From NCBI GenBank assembly GCA_012515455.1, contig JAAYYJ010000031.1, positions 1-10,206 of the forward strand: a stretch of DNA of 10,206 bases, in the 5' to 3' direction. The number at the start of each line of letters is the position of its first letter. Positions within the stretch are counted from its first letter, which is position 1. The notes under the pieces were generated by a model. That model was not told the origin of the DNA. It searched no databases and saw nothing but the letters and a program-made list of their open reading frames with translations. A program made the translations under genes and the position numbers. Shown here one piece after another: positions 1 through 6,452 of this stretch. The DNA is from Oligosphaeraceae bacterium (lineage in GTDB: Bacteria; Verrucomicrobiota; Lentisphaeria; Oligosphaerales; Oligosphaeraceae).

Positions 1-777
1 CCCGATCTTTTTTTCGCCGACCCTTATGCCGCGCTCATAATTGGCGCTGGTGGAGACAAATTGCCCGCGCAGGGTGAGCACCTTCAGAATCCTGCCGGCA
101 TCCTGCGGGTCCCGAATGCCGATTTGGAATGGTTGCTTGCGCCCCGGCGGCAGTTTTTCGCTGCAGTAAATATTGCCGCCCAAATTGAGCATGTAACAGT
201 CCTGCCCGTCCTGCTCCAGAATCTCCCTGGCCTGGTCCAAGGCATAGCCCTTGGCCAGGCCGCCGAAATCGAGCGCCATGCCGGCCAGCGGGAAACTGAC
301 CGTGCGTTCCTGGTCATCGAAGTGCAGCTTGTTCAAACCGACCAGCTGCAGCGCCTGGGCGATATCTTGCTCTTGCGGCAGTTGCGGATTCGGCTGCTTG
401 AAGCCCCACAGCCGCATCAGTGGGCTGATACTGACATCGAAAGCGCCGTCGGTGAGCGTGTGCAGTTCCCGGGCGTTTTGCAGTATTTTCCACAGTGATT
501 CGGAGCAGCGAAAGGGTTCCCCGGGAGCCGTGCGGTTCAACGCCGACAGCTCGCTATCCGGCGCGAAGCGGTTCAAGGTCCGGTGCAGTTTTTGCCAGGC
601 GGCAATGACCTTGCGGGCGCTGTCCTGGCAGCCCTGCTCATTCCGGCCCCAGAGGTGTATTTCGCCGATGGTGTTGAATACCGCGACCTGATAGTTGCGC
701 TCGTACCGAGGCCGTATCAGGAACCCTGGCAGCAGGAGCAGCCCCAGGAAGATTGCAGTTATATTGTAACGCTGCAT
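1..777 (-). CDS. apbE: FAD:protein FMN transferase (ApbE family), 3' end cut by window
   Basis: ApbE enzymes move FMN from FAD onto Thr/Ser of exported flavoproteins such as NqrB/NqrC or RnfG, acting on the outer face of the cytoplasmic membrane. The frame is open for 259 codons from the ATG at 777 to the window edge. Residues 6-21 are a hydrophobic stretch (ITAIFLGLLLLPGFLI), giving a signal peptide or anchor; no lipobox cysteine is seen, although many family members are lipoproteins. Family landmarks appear in order: NTIGEI near 35, a LNRFAPDSELSALN block near 68-81, GAFDVSISPLMRLWGF, LDFGGLAKGYALD, NLGGNIY and STSANYERG close to the edge. The last is the usual STSGxYER signature with Ala for Gly. 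The C-terminal third, with the His-Pro-x-x-G region, lies outside the window. It follows the ybaK-type gene by 24 bases, so it is probably last or near last in the lexA transcript. Its acceptor protein is not in view. Confidence 0.9.
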   Translation of the reverse strand, partial: MQRYNITAIFLGLLLLPGFLIRPRYERNYQVAVFNTIGEIHLWGRNEQGCQDSARKVIAAWQKLHRTLNRFAPDSELSALNRTAPGEPFRCSESLWKILQNARELHTLTDGAFDVSISPLMRLWGFKQPNPQLPQEQDIAQALQLVGLNKLHFDDQERTVSFPLAGMALDFGGLAKGYALDQAREILEQDGQDCYMLNLGGNIYCSEKLPPGRKQPFQIGIRDPQDAGRILKVLTLRGQFVSTSANYERGIRVGEKKIG

Positions 778-801
778 GGCAACCGCACTCCCAGTCGCAG
801 T

Positions 802-1302
802 TTAGTCCAGGGCTTCGATGGCGACCTGCACCGGAGTGGGCTGCAACACTCGCAGCAAGTCCGCGGGAGTGAGCCGCAGCACCAGGCCACGCAACCCGCC
901 ATTGATATAGAAGAACGGCAAATCCAGGATGCTTTTCTCGATGTATACCGGCATCTTGCGGCGCAGCCCGAAAGGTGAGGTGCCGCCGCATTTATAGCCC
1001 GAGTAGCGCTCGGCCTGGGCCGGGGCGCACGGGGCTACGCCCTTGACACCCAGAAAACGGGCCATGTTCTTCAATGAGACACTGCGGTCGCCATGCATTA
1101 GAATCACCAGCGGGGATTGGTCTGATGATTCCATAATCAGGGTTTTTACCACCAGGTGCTCATCCAGGCCCAGTTCACTGGCCAAACGGGAGGTGCCGCC
1201 GCGTTCAACATAGTCATACTGCAGAACCGGGCAGCTGATGCCGGCGTTGCGCAATTCCCGGAGCGCGGCAGTGACGGGCAGTTTATCTTTATCTGCGGAC
1301 AT
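802..1302 (-). CDS. ybaK: YbaK/EbsC-type Cys-tRNA(Pro) deacylase
   Basis: A 166-residue protein of the YbaK/ProX editing-domain family. These are cytoplasmic trans-editing enzymes that hydrolyse misacylated tRNA, in the founding members Cys-tRNA(Pro). Visible support: the ...VVKTLIM strand with Lys53, matching the lysine needed by characterised YbaK proteins; GYKCGGTSPFGLRRKMPVY at 102-120, a near-perfect copy of the family signature GGxSPFG; and SILDLPFFYINGGLRG following it. Length fits the roughly 155-170 residues usual for single-domain YbaK. The ATG at 1302 is 7 bases after the yicC stop. The upstream sequence is only weakly Shine-Dalgarno-like (GAGTGAG, itself across the yicC end), which suggests translational coupling. 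The exact tRNA substrate is inferred from family; related proteins such as ProXp-ala differ in specificity. Confidence 0.9.
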   Translation of the reverse strand: MSADKDKLPVTAALRELRNAGISCPVLQYDYVERGGTSRLASELGLDEHLVVKTLIMESSDQSPLVILMHGDRSVSLKNMARFLGVKGVAPCAPAQAERYSGYKCGGTSPFGLRRKMPVYIEKSILDLPFFYINGGLRGLVLRLTPADLLRVLQPTPVQVAIEALD

Positions 1303-1309
1303 GGCCAGC

Positions 1310-2188
1310 TCACTCGATATTCATGATTTGTTCCCGGACCCGGCCCAGTTCCGTTTTCAAGGCCAACGCCAGCGCGGCAATCTGGCTGTCGGCAGTCTTG
1401 GCCGATAAAGTGTTGGCCTCACGGTTCATCTCCTGACCCAGGAAATCCAGCTTCCGCCCGGGGTCGTCAGCGCTGTGCAGCAGTTCCTCATACTGCTGCA
1501 AATGGCTCTGCAGGCGCACCAGCTCCTCGGTGATGTCAGAGCGTTCGGCATAAAAAAACACCTCTTTGAGCAGGCGCTCGTCATTGATCTCCAGCTCCAG
1601 CCCCAGCTTGCTGATGCGTTCCTGCAGGCGCTGCTGCTGCTGCCGGACCGCCTCTTCGCCGCGGCCGGCGATATCCTCGACCAGGTTGCGCATGATCTTG
1701 CCTCGGGCCAGCAGGTCTGCCTGTAAAGCCGCACCTTCAGTCAGGCGCATCTGATCCAACGCTTCGAGAGCTTGTCCCAGGGCCTGGGTTGCGAGTGCCT
1801 GCAGGGGTTCGAAAGGCAGTCTGCTGTTCTGACTGATTACTCCCGGCACCAGCAGGATATCCGCCAGGGTTGGTTCGCTGCTCAGTCCGGCGGCACTGGC
1901 CGCCTGCCGCAAGGCTGTTGCCGCTCTTCTGGCCGCCGCCAGGTCGAGCTGCCCCAGCTGGCAGTTCGTCTCTTCGCTGAGCTGATAAGTGATGGCGATA
2001 TTCAGACTGCCCCGGGAGAGCTTCTGCTGCACCTGCTGGCGCAGCTGTGGTTCCAGCATGCCCAGTTCGCGGGGAATGGCGAAACGCATTTCCACCTGCT
2101 TGCGGCTGTTAACCGCCGACAATTCAACCGTGATCTGATTGCCCTCGGAGCTGGCGCACCCGCGCCCATATCCGGTCATACTGCGCAT
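1310..2188 (-). CDS. yicC: YicC/YloC family endoribonuclease
   Basis: A 292-residue protein with both halves of the YicC family. The N-terminus MRSMTGYGRG is the hallmark opening, followed by VELSAVNSRKQVEMRF, which corresponds to the conserved VNSR(F/K) block, and a RGSLNI motif near 60. The C-terminal DUF1732-type half contains EVFFYAERSDITEELVRLQSHL and ends with KLDFLGQEMNREANTLSAKT, the most conserved part of the family. YicC proteins have been described as metal-dependent endoribonucleases that affect mRNA and small-RNA turnover in the cytoplasm; the role here is inferred from that. The central part (about 165-190) is Gln/Arg rich and probably a coiled helix. The ATG at 2188 has a good ribosome site (AAGGAATAATT before ATG). 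It lies 63 bases after ruvB. In many bacteria yicC is near gmk; that is not the case here. Confidence 0.94.
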   Translation of the reverse strand: MRSMTGYGRGCASSEGNQITVELSAVNSRKQVEMRFAIPRELGMLEPQLRQQVQQKLSRGSLNIAITYQLSEETNCQLGQLDLAAARRAATALRQAASAAGLSSEPTLADILLVPGVISQNSRLPFEPLQALATQALGQALEALDQMRLTEGAALQADLLARGKIMRNLVEDIAGRGEEAVRQQQQRLQERISKLGLELEINDERLLKEVFFYAERSDITEELVRLQSHLQQYEELLHSADDPGRKLDFLGQEMNREANTLSAKTADSQIAALALALKTELGRVREQIMNIE

Positions 2189-2233
2189 AATTATTCCTTT
2201 TCAGTGGTAGTGACAGGCAGCCCCGCAGGGAAA

Positions 2234-2247
2234 CCGCGGCGCCGCGG
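2234..2247. repeat. Perfect 14-base GC palindrome between ruvB and yicC
   Basis: CCGCGGCGCCGCGG equals its own reverse complement. It sits in the 63-base gap between the ruvB stop and the yicC start. As RNA it would make a short, very stable GC hairpin (five to six pairs with a tight loop). No U-run follows on the minus strand, so it is not a standard terminator. It could slow RNA decay or separate expression of ruvB and yicC; no function is shown by sequence alone. Confidence 0.5.
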
Positions 2248-2251
2248 ATGA

Positions 2252-3277
2252 TCAGAAGAGTCCAGGCTGCTCGGAAGCAGGCAGCCCTTTAAGTCCAAAA
2301 CGCTGCTCCGCCTTGCCGGTGACGATCCGTCCGGCCGGGGTGCGCAGGATATATCCTTCCTGAATTAAATACGGCTCATAGACATCTTCGATGGTGCTTT
2401 CTTCTTCACCGACCGCCACGGCCAGGCTCTTCAGACCCACCGGCCGGCCCTTGAATTTGACGATGATGGCCTGCAGGATGCGGTTGTCCATTTCATCCAG
2501 GCCGTCCTTGTCGATCTCCAGCATTTGCAACGCCAGGTCGGCGATCGGCGCAGTGATGCAAGTCTGCCCCTTAACCTGAGTGAAATCCCGCACCCAGCGC
2601 AGGAGGTTGTTGGCAATCCGGGGCGTGCCGCGGCTGCGGCTGGCAATCTCCCGCAAGCCGTCCGGCTGGGCTTCAATGGACAGCACTTTGGCACTGCGAG
2701 ACAGGATCACCAGCAGCTCTTCAACCTTGTAATAATCCATGCGGCAGGGTATGGTGAAGCGCGAGCGCAGAGGGGCAGAGAGCTTCCCCTGCCGGGTGGT
2801 GGCTCCGATCAGGCAGAATTTGGGTAGATTCAGCCGCACGGAGCGGGCGCCGACACCTTGCTCCAGCATGATATCAATCACGAAGTCCTCCATGGCGCTG
2901 TAGAGGTATTCTTCAATCTGAATCGGCAGGCGGTGAATTTCATCGATGAACAGGATGTCTCCCTCATCCAAGCCGGTCAGCAGCCCGGCCAGATCGCCGG
3001 GCTTTTCGATGACTGGTCCGCTGGTGGCTTTGAGATTGCAGCCGCGGGCATTGGCGATGATATTGGCCAAGGTGGTCTTGCCCAGCCCGGGGGGGCCGCT
3101 GAGCAGGATATGGCTCAGCGGTTCATGGCGGGCGGTTGCGGCCTCGACCATGATCTGGAGGCGCTCTTTGACGCTGTCCTGGCCCGGAAAGTCGGCGAAG
3201 GTCTGGGGCCGGAGGGTCAGTTCGAAGCTCTCTTCGCGGGTGTTTAATTCAGAAGTAATGAAGCGGTCTGCTGGCAT
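2252..3277 (-). CDS. ruvB: Holliday junction branch migration ATPase RuvB
   Basis: A 341-residue AAA+ motor that forms hexameric rings flanking a RuvA-bound Holliday junction and drives branch migration during recombinational repair. Visible: family opening LRPQTFADFPGQ at 22-33, Walker A GPPGLGKT at 61-68, Walker B DEIH at 112-115, sensor 1 GATTR at 158-162, the APLRSRF segment with the arginine-finger region at 168-174, and a sensor 2 region RGTPRIANNLLRWVRD. The C-terminal winged helix has VYEPYLIQEGY. Length is normal. Two small departures: GRPVG replaces the usual GGPVG, and RTPAGR at 312-317 replaces the nearly invariant RTPRGR, whose middle Arg is linked to DNA contact in characterised RuvB. 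The ATG at 3277 has a weak ribosome site; it lies 64 bases after the ruvA stop. Expression is probably under SOS control through the lexA promoter. Confidence 0.98.
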   Translation of the reverse strand: MPADRFITSELNTREESFELTLRPQTFADFPGQDSVKERLQIMVEAATARHEPLSHILLSGPPGLGKTTLANIIANARGCNLKATSGPVIEKPGDLAGLLTGLDEGDILFIDEIHRLPIQIEEYLYSAMEDFVIDIMLEQGVGARSVRLNLPKFCLIGATTRQGKLSAPLRSRFTIPCRMDYYKVEELLVILSRSAKVLSIEAQPDGLREIASRSRGTPRIANNLLRWVRDFTQVKGQTCITAPIADLALQMLEIDKDGLDEMDNRILQAIIVKFKGRPVGLKSLAVAVGEEESTIEDVYEPYLIQEGYILRTPAGRIVTGKAEQRFGLKGLPASEQPGLF

Positions 3278-3341
3278 AGTGGTATAAGTGTATTCGGCGG
3301 GGTGAAAGCCGGTTGGCAGCAGCAGGCACCCCCGCTGCGGG

Positions 3342-3950
3342 TCAGGAGTTCAGGAGCTGCAGCGCCTTCTTGATCAGAGCCGGGGCAGTCAAGTGGCAGG
3401 ACTGATCCTCGGCGCAGAGGCGCTGCACCGCTTTGCCGGCGATATCCTTCTTGTATCCCAAGGTCTCCAGGGCTGCCAGGGCATCCTGAGCAGCCGGGTG
3501 AGTATTGCCGCCGGCGGGAGAGGGGGCGCCGGACCCGCTGGTGAAGCTGCCCACTTTGTCCTGCAGTTCCACAATCATCCGCTCCGCGGTTTTCTTCCCC
3601 ACGCCGCTGATGCTGGACAGTCCCTTGATATCCCGATTCGCGACGGCCGTGCAGAAGCCTTCGCAGGACAGTGCACTCAAGACATTGATCGCCAGCTTCG
3701 GCCCGACCCCGGGGACAACATTGATCAGCAGCCGGAACAGCTGCCGTTCCGCGGCCGTGATGAAACCATACAGCTGCAGGGCGTCTTCCCTGACCTGCAG
3801 GTGGGTGAGAAGTATGACTTTAGTCTGCACCGGCGGCAGCTTGTCGACAGTGCTCAGGGGCACGGTCAAAGCATAGCCCACGCCATTGACCTCTACAACT
3901 ATCTCGGTCAGGTTGTTTTCCAGCAGTATGCCGCTGAGGCTGGCAATCAT
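3342..3950 (-). CDS. ruvA: Holliday junction DNA-binding protein RuvA
   Basis: A 202-residue protein that binds the four-way junction as a tetramer and recruits RuvB. The N-terminal OB-fold domain begins MIASLSGILLE and contains GVGYAL. REDALQLYGF carries Glu55 and Asp56, at the positions of the acidic pin described for E. coli RuvA. Two helix-hairpin-helix motifs follow: VVPGVGPKLA near 78-87 and ISGVGKKTAERM near 114-125. A Gly/Pro/Ala-rich linker leads to the C-terminal RuvB-binding three-helix domain (about 150-202). The frame stays open upstream to a TTG at 4004 that would overlap lexA, but the ATG at 3950 matches the family N-terminus and has GGAG seven bases upstream, so it is chosen. 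The gap to the lexA stop is 28 bases. ruvC is not adjacent. Confidence 0.97.
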   Translation of the reverse strand: MIASLSGILLENNLTEIVVEVNGVGYALTVPLSTVDKLPPVQTKVILLTHLQVREDALQLYGFITAAERQLFRLLINVVPGVGPKLAINVLSALSCEGFCTAVANRDIKGLSSISGVGKKTAERMIVELQDKVGSFTSGSGAPSPAGGNTHPAAQDALAALETLGYKKDIAGKAVQRLCAEDQSCHLTAPALIKKALQLLNS

Positions 3951-3978
3951 AGCAGTGCTCCGGTCGAATGACCTGTTG

Positions 3979-4599
3979 CTAATACGTGCGGTGCAGGGCG
4001 ACAACTACTCCCTGTACGGACAATTCCTCCAAAGGCACTCTGATGGGCCGGTAGTCTGGATTGGCCGGGCGAAGCTCCCACTGGCCGCTGCTCAGATACA
4101 GCGACTTGACCGTGGTCTCGCCTTCGACCAGCGCGATCACGATATCCCCCTGGGAGACTTTGCTGCCTTGGCGGGCAATGACCAAGTCGCCGTTCAGGAT
4201 GCCTAAATCACGCATGCTCTCACCCTGCACCTGCAGGGCGAACAGCTCCTCGCCTTTGACTTTGCGAGGCAGAAGGCTGGGGTCGAGGTTGAGGTGCCGT
4301 TCTATATGCTCCTCCGAGAGCAGGGGCGCACCGGCACTGATGCGTCCCAGCACCGGGATGCTGATGGACAAGGAAAAGTGACGGCAGTGCTCCTGGTCAA
4401 CCAGCGCCAGACTGCGGGCTTTGGAGGAGCGGTTCAAGTAGCCCTTCTTCTGCAAAGACCGGATGTGGCTGAAGGAAGTGGACGCAGTGACGGCAAAATG
4501 ACGGGCGATTTCATCAATCGTCGGTGCCATGCCTTCCTGGTCTTGAAAAGCACCGATGTAATCGAGGATTTCCTGCTGTTTGTCAGTGAGGCCTTTCAT
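3979..4599 (-). CDS. lexA: SOS repressor LexA
   Basis: A 206-residue two-domain repressor. The N-terminal winged helix-turn-helix starts MKGLTDKQQEILDYI and includes APTIDEIARHFAVT. The C-terminal S24 peptidase domain has the self-cleavage site Ala89-Gly90 (GRISAGAPLL), the nucleophile Ser128 in QGESM and the general base Lys165 in TTVKSL. All residues needed for RecA-stimulated autocleavage are present. The recognition-helix segment, about 38-50 (TASTSFSHIRSLQ), is unlike the E. coli type (SPNAAEEHLKAL) and only loosely like the Gram-positive type, so the operator may differ from both classic SOS boxes. The ATG at 4599 fits the family start. The 81 bases upstream hold a promoter and several short inverted repeats. 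ruvA and ruvB lie directly downstream, so they are likely part of the same SOS-regulated transcript. Confidence 0.96.
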   Translation of the reverse strand: MKGLTDKQQEILDYIGAFQDQEGMAPTIDEIARHFAVTASTSFSHIRSLQKKGYLNRSSKARSLALVDQEHCRHFSLSISIPVLGRISAGAPLLSEEHIERHLNLDPSLLPRKVKGEELFALQVQGESMRDLGILNGDLVIARQGSKVSQGDIVIALVEGETTVKSLYLSSGQWELRPANPDYRPIRVPLEELSVQGVVVALHRTY

Positions 4600-4645
4600 G
4601 TCTGCTCGCAGTAAATTTGTGCTGATAAAAATATGACTAATTTAT

Positions 4646-4674
4646 AGTTTAGCATATTGAGCTCAGCTTGTCAA
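4646..4674 (-). promoter_or_regulatory. Likely lexA promoter with candidate operator repeats
   Basis: On the minus strand an exact -35 TTGACA (4669-4674) is followed after 17 bases by TAAACT (4646-4651), a 4 of 6 match to TATAAT. It ends 46 bases before the lexA ATG, in an AT-rich patch distinct from the surrounding GC-rich DNA. Overlapping it are inverted repeats that could be LexA sites: GCTTG-A-CAAGC around the -35 (4667-4677), TGAGCTCA in the spacer (4658-4665), and CTAA-N8-TTAG across the -10 (4637-4652). The promoter call is fairly secure. Which repeat, if any, binds LexA is a guess; no CTGT-N8-ACAG and no GAAC-N4-GTTC box was found by eye here. Confidence 0.65.
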
Positions 4675-4813
4675 GCAGAAACGGACAAAATCAGATTTTT
4701 TTTCCCGCTGTCTGGGGCAACGGCGCGGCGGATGCCTTCACTCAGCCCCGTTCCAGGAGCAGAAGTCCGGCAGGCGGCTGCGCTGGCGGGTGGGGCAGTT
4801 CAGGACAGGATGA

Positions 4814-5599
4814 TTACAGCTGCAGGTTGTTAAAGTGGCTGACCACCTTGTCGCAGAAACTGTTCAGCGCTCCGACATCCGAACCGCAGTTCAGGAAATG
4901 GTAGCCCATCCGGTAATATTGCTCCATGGTATTGAGTCCCGTCACTGTCCCGGCAAATTTCCCGTACTTGTTGGCAGTCTCGGCAATCAGCCGGCGCACC
5001 CGCTCTACCTCAGGATGCTCCAGTTCTCCCACGTACCCCAGCGAATGGCTGAAATCCCCGGGACCGAAAAAAATCATATCGATGCCAGGCACCTGGCAGA
5101 TCGCATCCAGCTCGGCCAGCGGCTCCGGGTCCTCAATCTGAACAATGACCATTCGGTTCACATTGACAAAGCTGGTGTACTCCGCCGGGGATATGCGGCA
5201 GTACAGCCCATCGGCATTGCCACCGTCCAGAGGACGGCGACCGATGGGGTGATAGCGGGTCCAGCGGACGATGTCGCGGGCTTCGGCAGCACTCATCAGG
5301 TGCGGGACCATAATGCCGGCGGCATCGGCCTCCAGAGGGAGAATGTAATCGGAATAGCACCCTTTTTGCACCCGGACAATGGTGTCCATGCCATAAGCCC
5401 TGGCGCAGTTGATTTGCGCACACATGGTTGAGTAATCAGTGGCAGGGACGTGCTCCTGGCAAATCCACAGGCAGTCGAAACCGGCCAGCGCGGGGATGGC
5501 CGGAGCATTGGGACAGGAGAAATTTAATTTGAAACTCAGCGCCCGCTTGCCGGCGCGCATCTTGTCCAGAACAATACTCTTACGCGGAATGTTGGCCAT
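4814..5599 (-). CDS. HpcH/HpaI-family class II aldolase
   Basis: A 261-residue TIM-barrel protein of the HpcH/HpaI (2,4-dihydroxyhept-2-enedioate / 2-keto-3-deoxy-glucarate) aldolase family, in which a divalent metal stabilises a pyruvate enolate during reversible aldol cleavage. Visible: QEHVPATD with His50, VRVQ with Arg76, AGIMVPH at 94-100, then metal ligands Glu156 in VQIED and Asp182 in FFGPGDFS. These match the His/Arg/Glu/Asp set of characterised HpcH. The loop after YHPIGRRP (116-123) carries LDGGNADGLY instead of the usual Gly-x-Arg-Gly segment near the active site, so substrate choice may differ from known members. The ATG at 5599 has AGGAG six bases upstream. The gene stands alone: lexA lies 214 bases downstream and the rbp terminator upstream. 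The substrate is unknown; the dehydrogenase and isomerase genes at 7066-9221 are possible partners. Confidence 0.87.
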   Translation of the reverse strand: MANIPRKSIVLDKMRAGKRALSFKLNFSCPNAPAIPALAGFDCLWICQEHVPATDYSTMCAQINCARAYGMDTIVRVQKGCYSDYILPLEADAAGIMVPHLMSAAEARDIVRWTRYHPIGRRPLDGGNADGLYCRISPAEYTSFVNVNRMVIVQIEDPEPLAELDAICQVPGIDMIFFGPGDFSHSLGYVGELEHPEVERVRRLIAETANKYGKFAGTVTGLNTMEQYYRMGYHFLNCGSDVGALNSFCDKVVSHFNNLQL

Positions 5600-5655
5600 T
5601 GGCTTCTCCTAATACCGAAGAACAGGCATGAGACGGGGAAAATAGAGGCGGATGG

Positions 5656-5684
5656 CCCGGCGGCTGCATCGCGCTGACGCCGGG
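5656..5684. repeat. Inverted repeat upstream of the aldolase gene
   Basis: CCCGGCG (5656-5662) and CGCCGGG (5678-5684) are perfect 7-base inverted arms separated by 15 bases. The repeat lies 57-85 bases before the aldolase ATG, between that gene and the rbp terminator. It could be an operator for a dimeric regulator or a leader hairpin. No poly-U follows it on either strand. No regulator gene is adjacent, so its role is open. Confidence 0.45.
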
Positions 5685-5695
5685 ACAAACAAGGC

Positions 5696-5734
5696 AAAAA
5701 AAAGACTCCTGTCCCGGAAGGAAACAGAAGTCTT
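5696..5734 (-). terminator. Rho-independent terminator of the RRM protein gene
   Basis: Read on the minus strand, AAGACUUCUGU pairs with ACAGGAGUCUU through eleven pairs including one G-U, with an 11-base loop. The U-run is continuous with the stem end (eight A on the plus strand, 5696-5703). It begins about 60 bases after the RRM gene stop at 5794, which fits a terminator for that gene. It should insulate the aldolase gene lying further on. The plus-strand orientation has no T-run, so it works one way only. Confidence 0.88.
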
Positions 5735-5793
5735 AGCCGAATAGGTCACGCTGCAAGAATTAAGCATACTTGCCAGCATGGCCGAAACGGGAA

Positions 5794-6111
5794 TCAGAAG
5801 CGCTTGCCGCCGCGGTCGCCACGGGGACGTCCGCCGCCGAAACCGCCGCGGTCGTTGTTTTCAGTGCGGGGCTTGGCTTCGTTGACATTGATCACGCGCC
5901 CGTTGTTATCTTTGCCGTTCAGGGCATCGATAGCAGCCTGGGCCTCGTTGTCGTCAGCCATTTCCACAAACCCGAAACCTTTGCTGCGACCGGAATCACG
6001 GTCCATGATTACTCTTGCACTGTCAACCTGACCGAACTGTGCAAAAAGCTGGTTGAGGTCGTCATCAGTGACAGAGTAGCTCAGATTCCCGACATACAAA
6101 TTCTTGGCCAT
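5794..6111 (-). CDS. RRM-domain RNA-binding protein with RGG-type tail
   Basis: A 105-residue single-RRM protein of the bacterial Rbp / glycine-rich type. RNP2 is LYVGNLS at 5-11 and RNP1 is KGFGFVEM at 44-51, both complete with their aromatic RNA-stacking residues (Tyr6, Phe46, Phe48). The RRM ends near residue 78, and a short basic Gly/Arg tail follows (DRGGFGGGRPRGDRGGKRF), as in cyanobacterial Rbp proteins and eukaryotic GRPs, where such proteins act as cold-stress-induced RNA chaperones. The frame can be extended five codons to a TTG at 6126, but the ATG at 6111 opens MAKNLYVGN, the usual family start, and has GGAG nine bases upstream, while the TTG lies within that ribosome site. It ends in a strong terminator and appears monocistronic, with a long upstream region. 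Cold or stress regulation is inferred from family and not shown. Confidence 0.92.
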   Translation of the reverse strand: MAKNLYVGNLSYSVTDDDLNQLFAQFGQVDSARVIMDRDSGRSKGFGFVEMADDNEAQAAIDALNGKDNNGRVINVNEAKPRTENNDRGGFGGGRPRGDRGGKRF

Positions 6112-6301
6112 TTCTACTTTCTCCAAACTTAGGCATTCAGCTTCTTTCTTTTACTTTCCGAAGCCAATATGTGGAAAGAGGCCATTTCAGGCCTGACTAG
6201 TACGCTGCTTTGAAAACCCAAGGAAGAGAAAGGGGCGGGAAAAGACAATCATCCATTCAGAAGTCCATTTTCTTTCTCAAATTCCAAACACGGCAACCAC
6301 T

Positions 6302-6329
6302 AACTTAGCCTGCAATTCCCGCAATGCAA
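6302..6329 (-). promoter_or_regulatory. Possible promoter of the RRM gene
   Basis: On the minus strand A-tracts (6332-6358) precede TTGCAT, then 16 bases, then TAAGTT, a poor -10 match. The TTGCATTGCGGGAA segment resembles one before the dehydrogenase gene (6991-7006), where TTGCAT is also followed after 16 bases by TACAGT. If correct, the transcript would have a leader of roughly 190 bases. The consensus match is weak and the main support is the shared sequence. Confidence 0.25.
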
Positions 6330-6436
6330 ATGGTTTTTGGACTTTTTTATAGTTTTTTATGCATTTATTTCGTATTTCCTCTTCTGCCGCTGCCTTCCGC
6401 ACCCCCCGGGTGCCGGTTGTTCGTATCCCCGGGCAT

Positions 6437-6452
6437 CCTCCGGCACCGGAGG
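6437..6452. repeat. Short perfect inverted repeat
   Basis: CCTCCGG and CCGGAGG are separated by CA, giving a compact GC hairpin on either strand. No T-run follows closely, so it is not a canonical terminator. On the minus strand it lies about 190 bases after the 97-codon gene and could stop or protect that transcript, but this is weak. Confidence 0.35.

Noticed and set aside
1620..1645. Repeated CTG/CTGC triplets as a microsatellite
   Set aside because: They are simply Gln/Arg codons of the helical middle part of YicC.
3951..4004. Longer RuvA beginning at 4004, 18 residues upstream
   Set aside because: It would start with TTG, overlap lexA, and precede the family N-terminus MIASLSG, which has its own good ribosome site.
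4684..4702. T-run after AAAATCAGATTTT as a plus-strand terminator
   Set aside because: The arms would leave a one-base loop, the stem is only A/T, and no plus-strand gene ends here.
6112..6126. TTG start five codons earlier for the RRM protein
   Set aside because: The TTG lies within the ribosome site (GGAG) serving the ATG at 6111, and the family begins at MAKNLYVGN.
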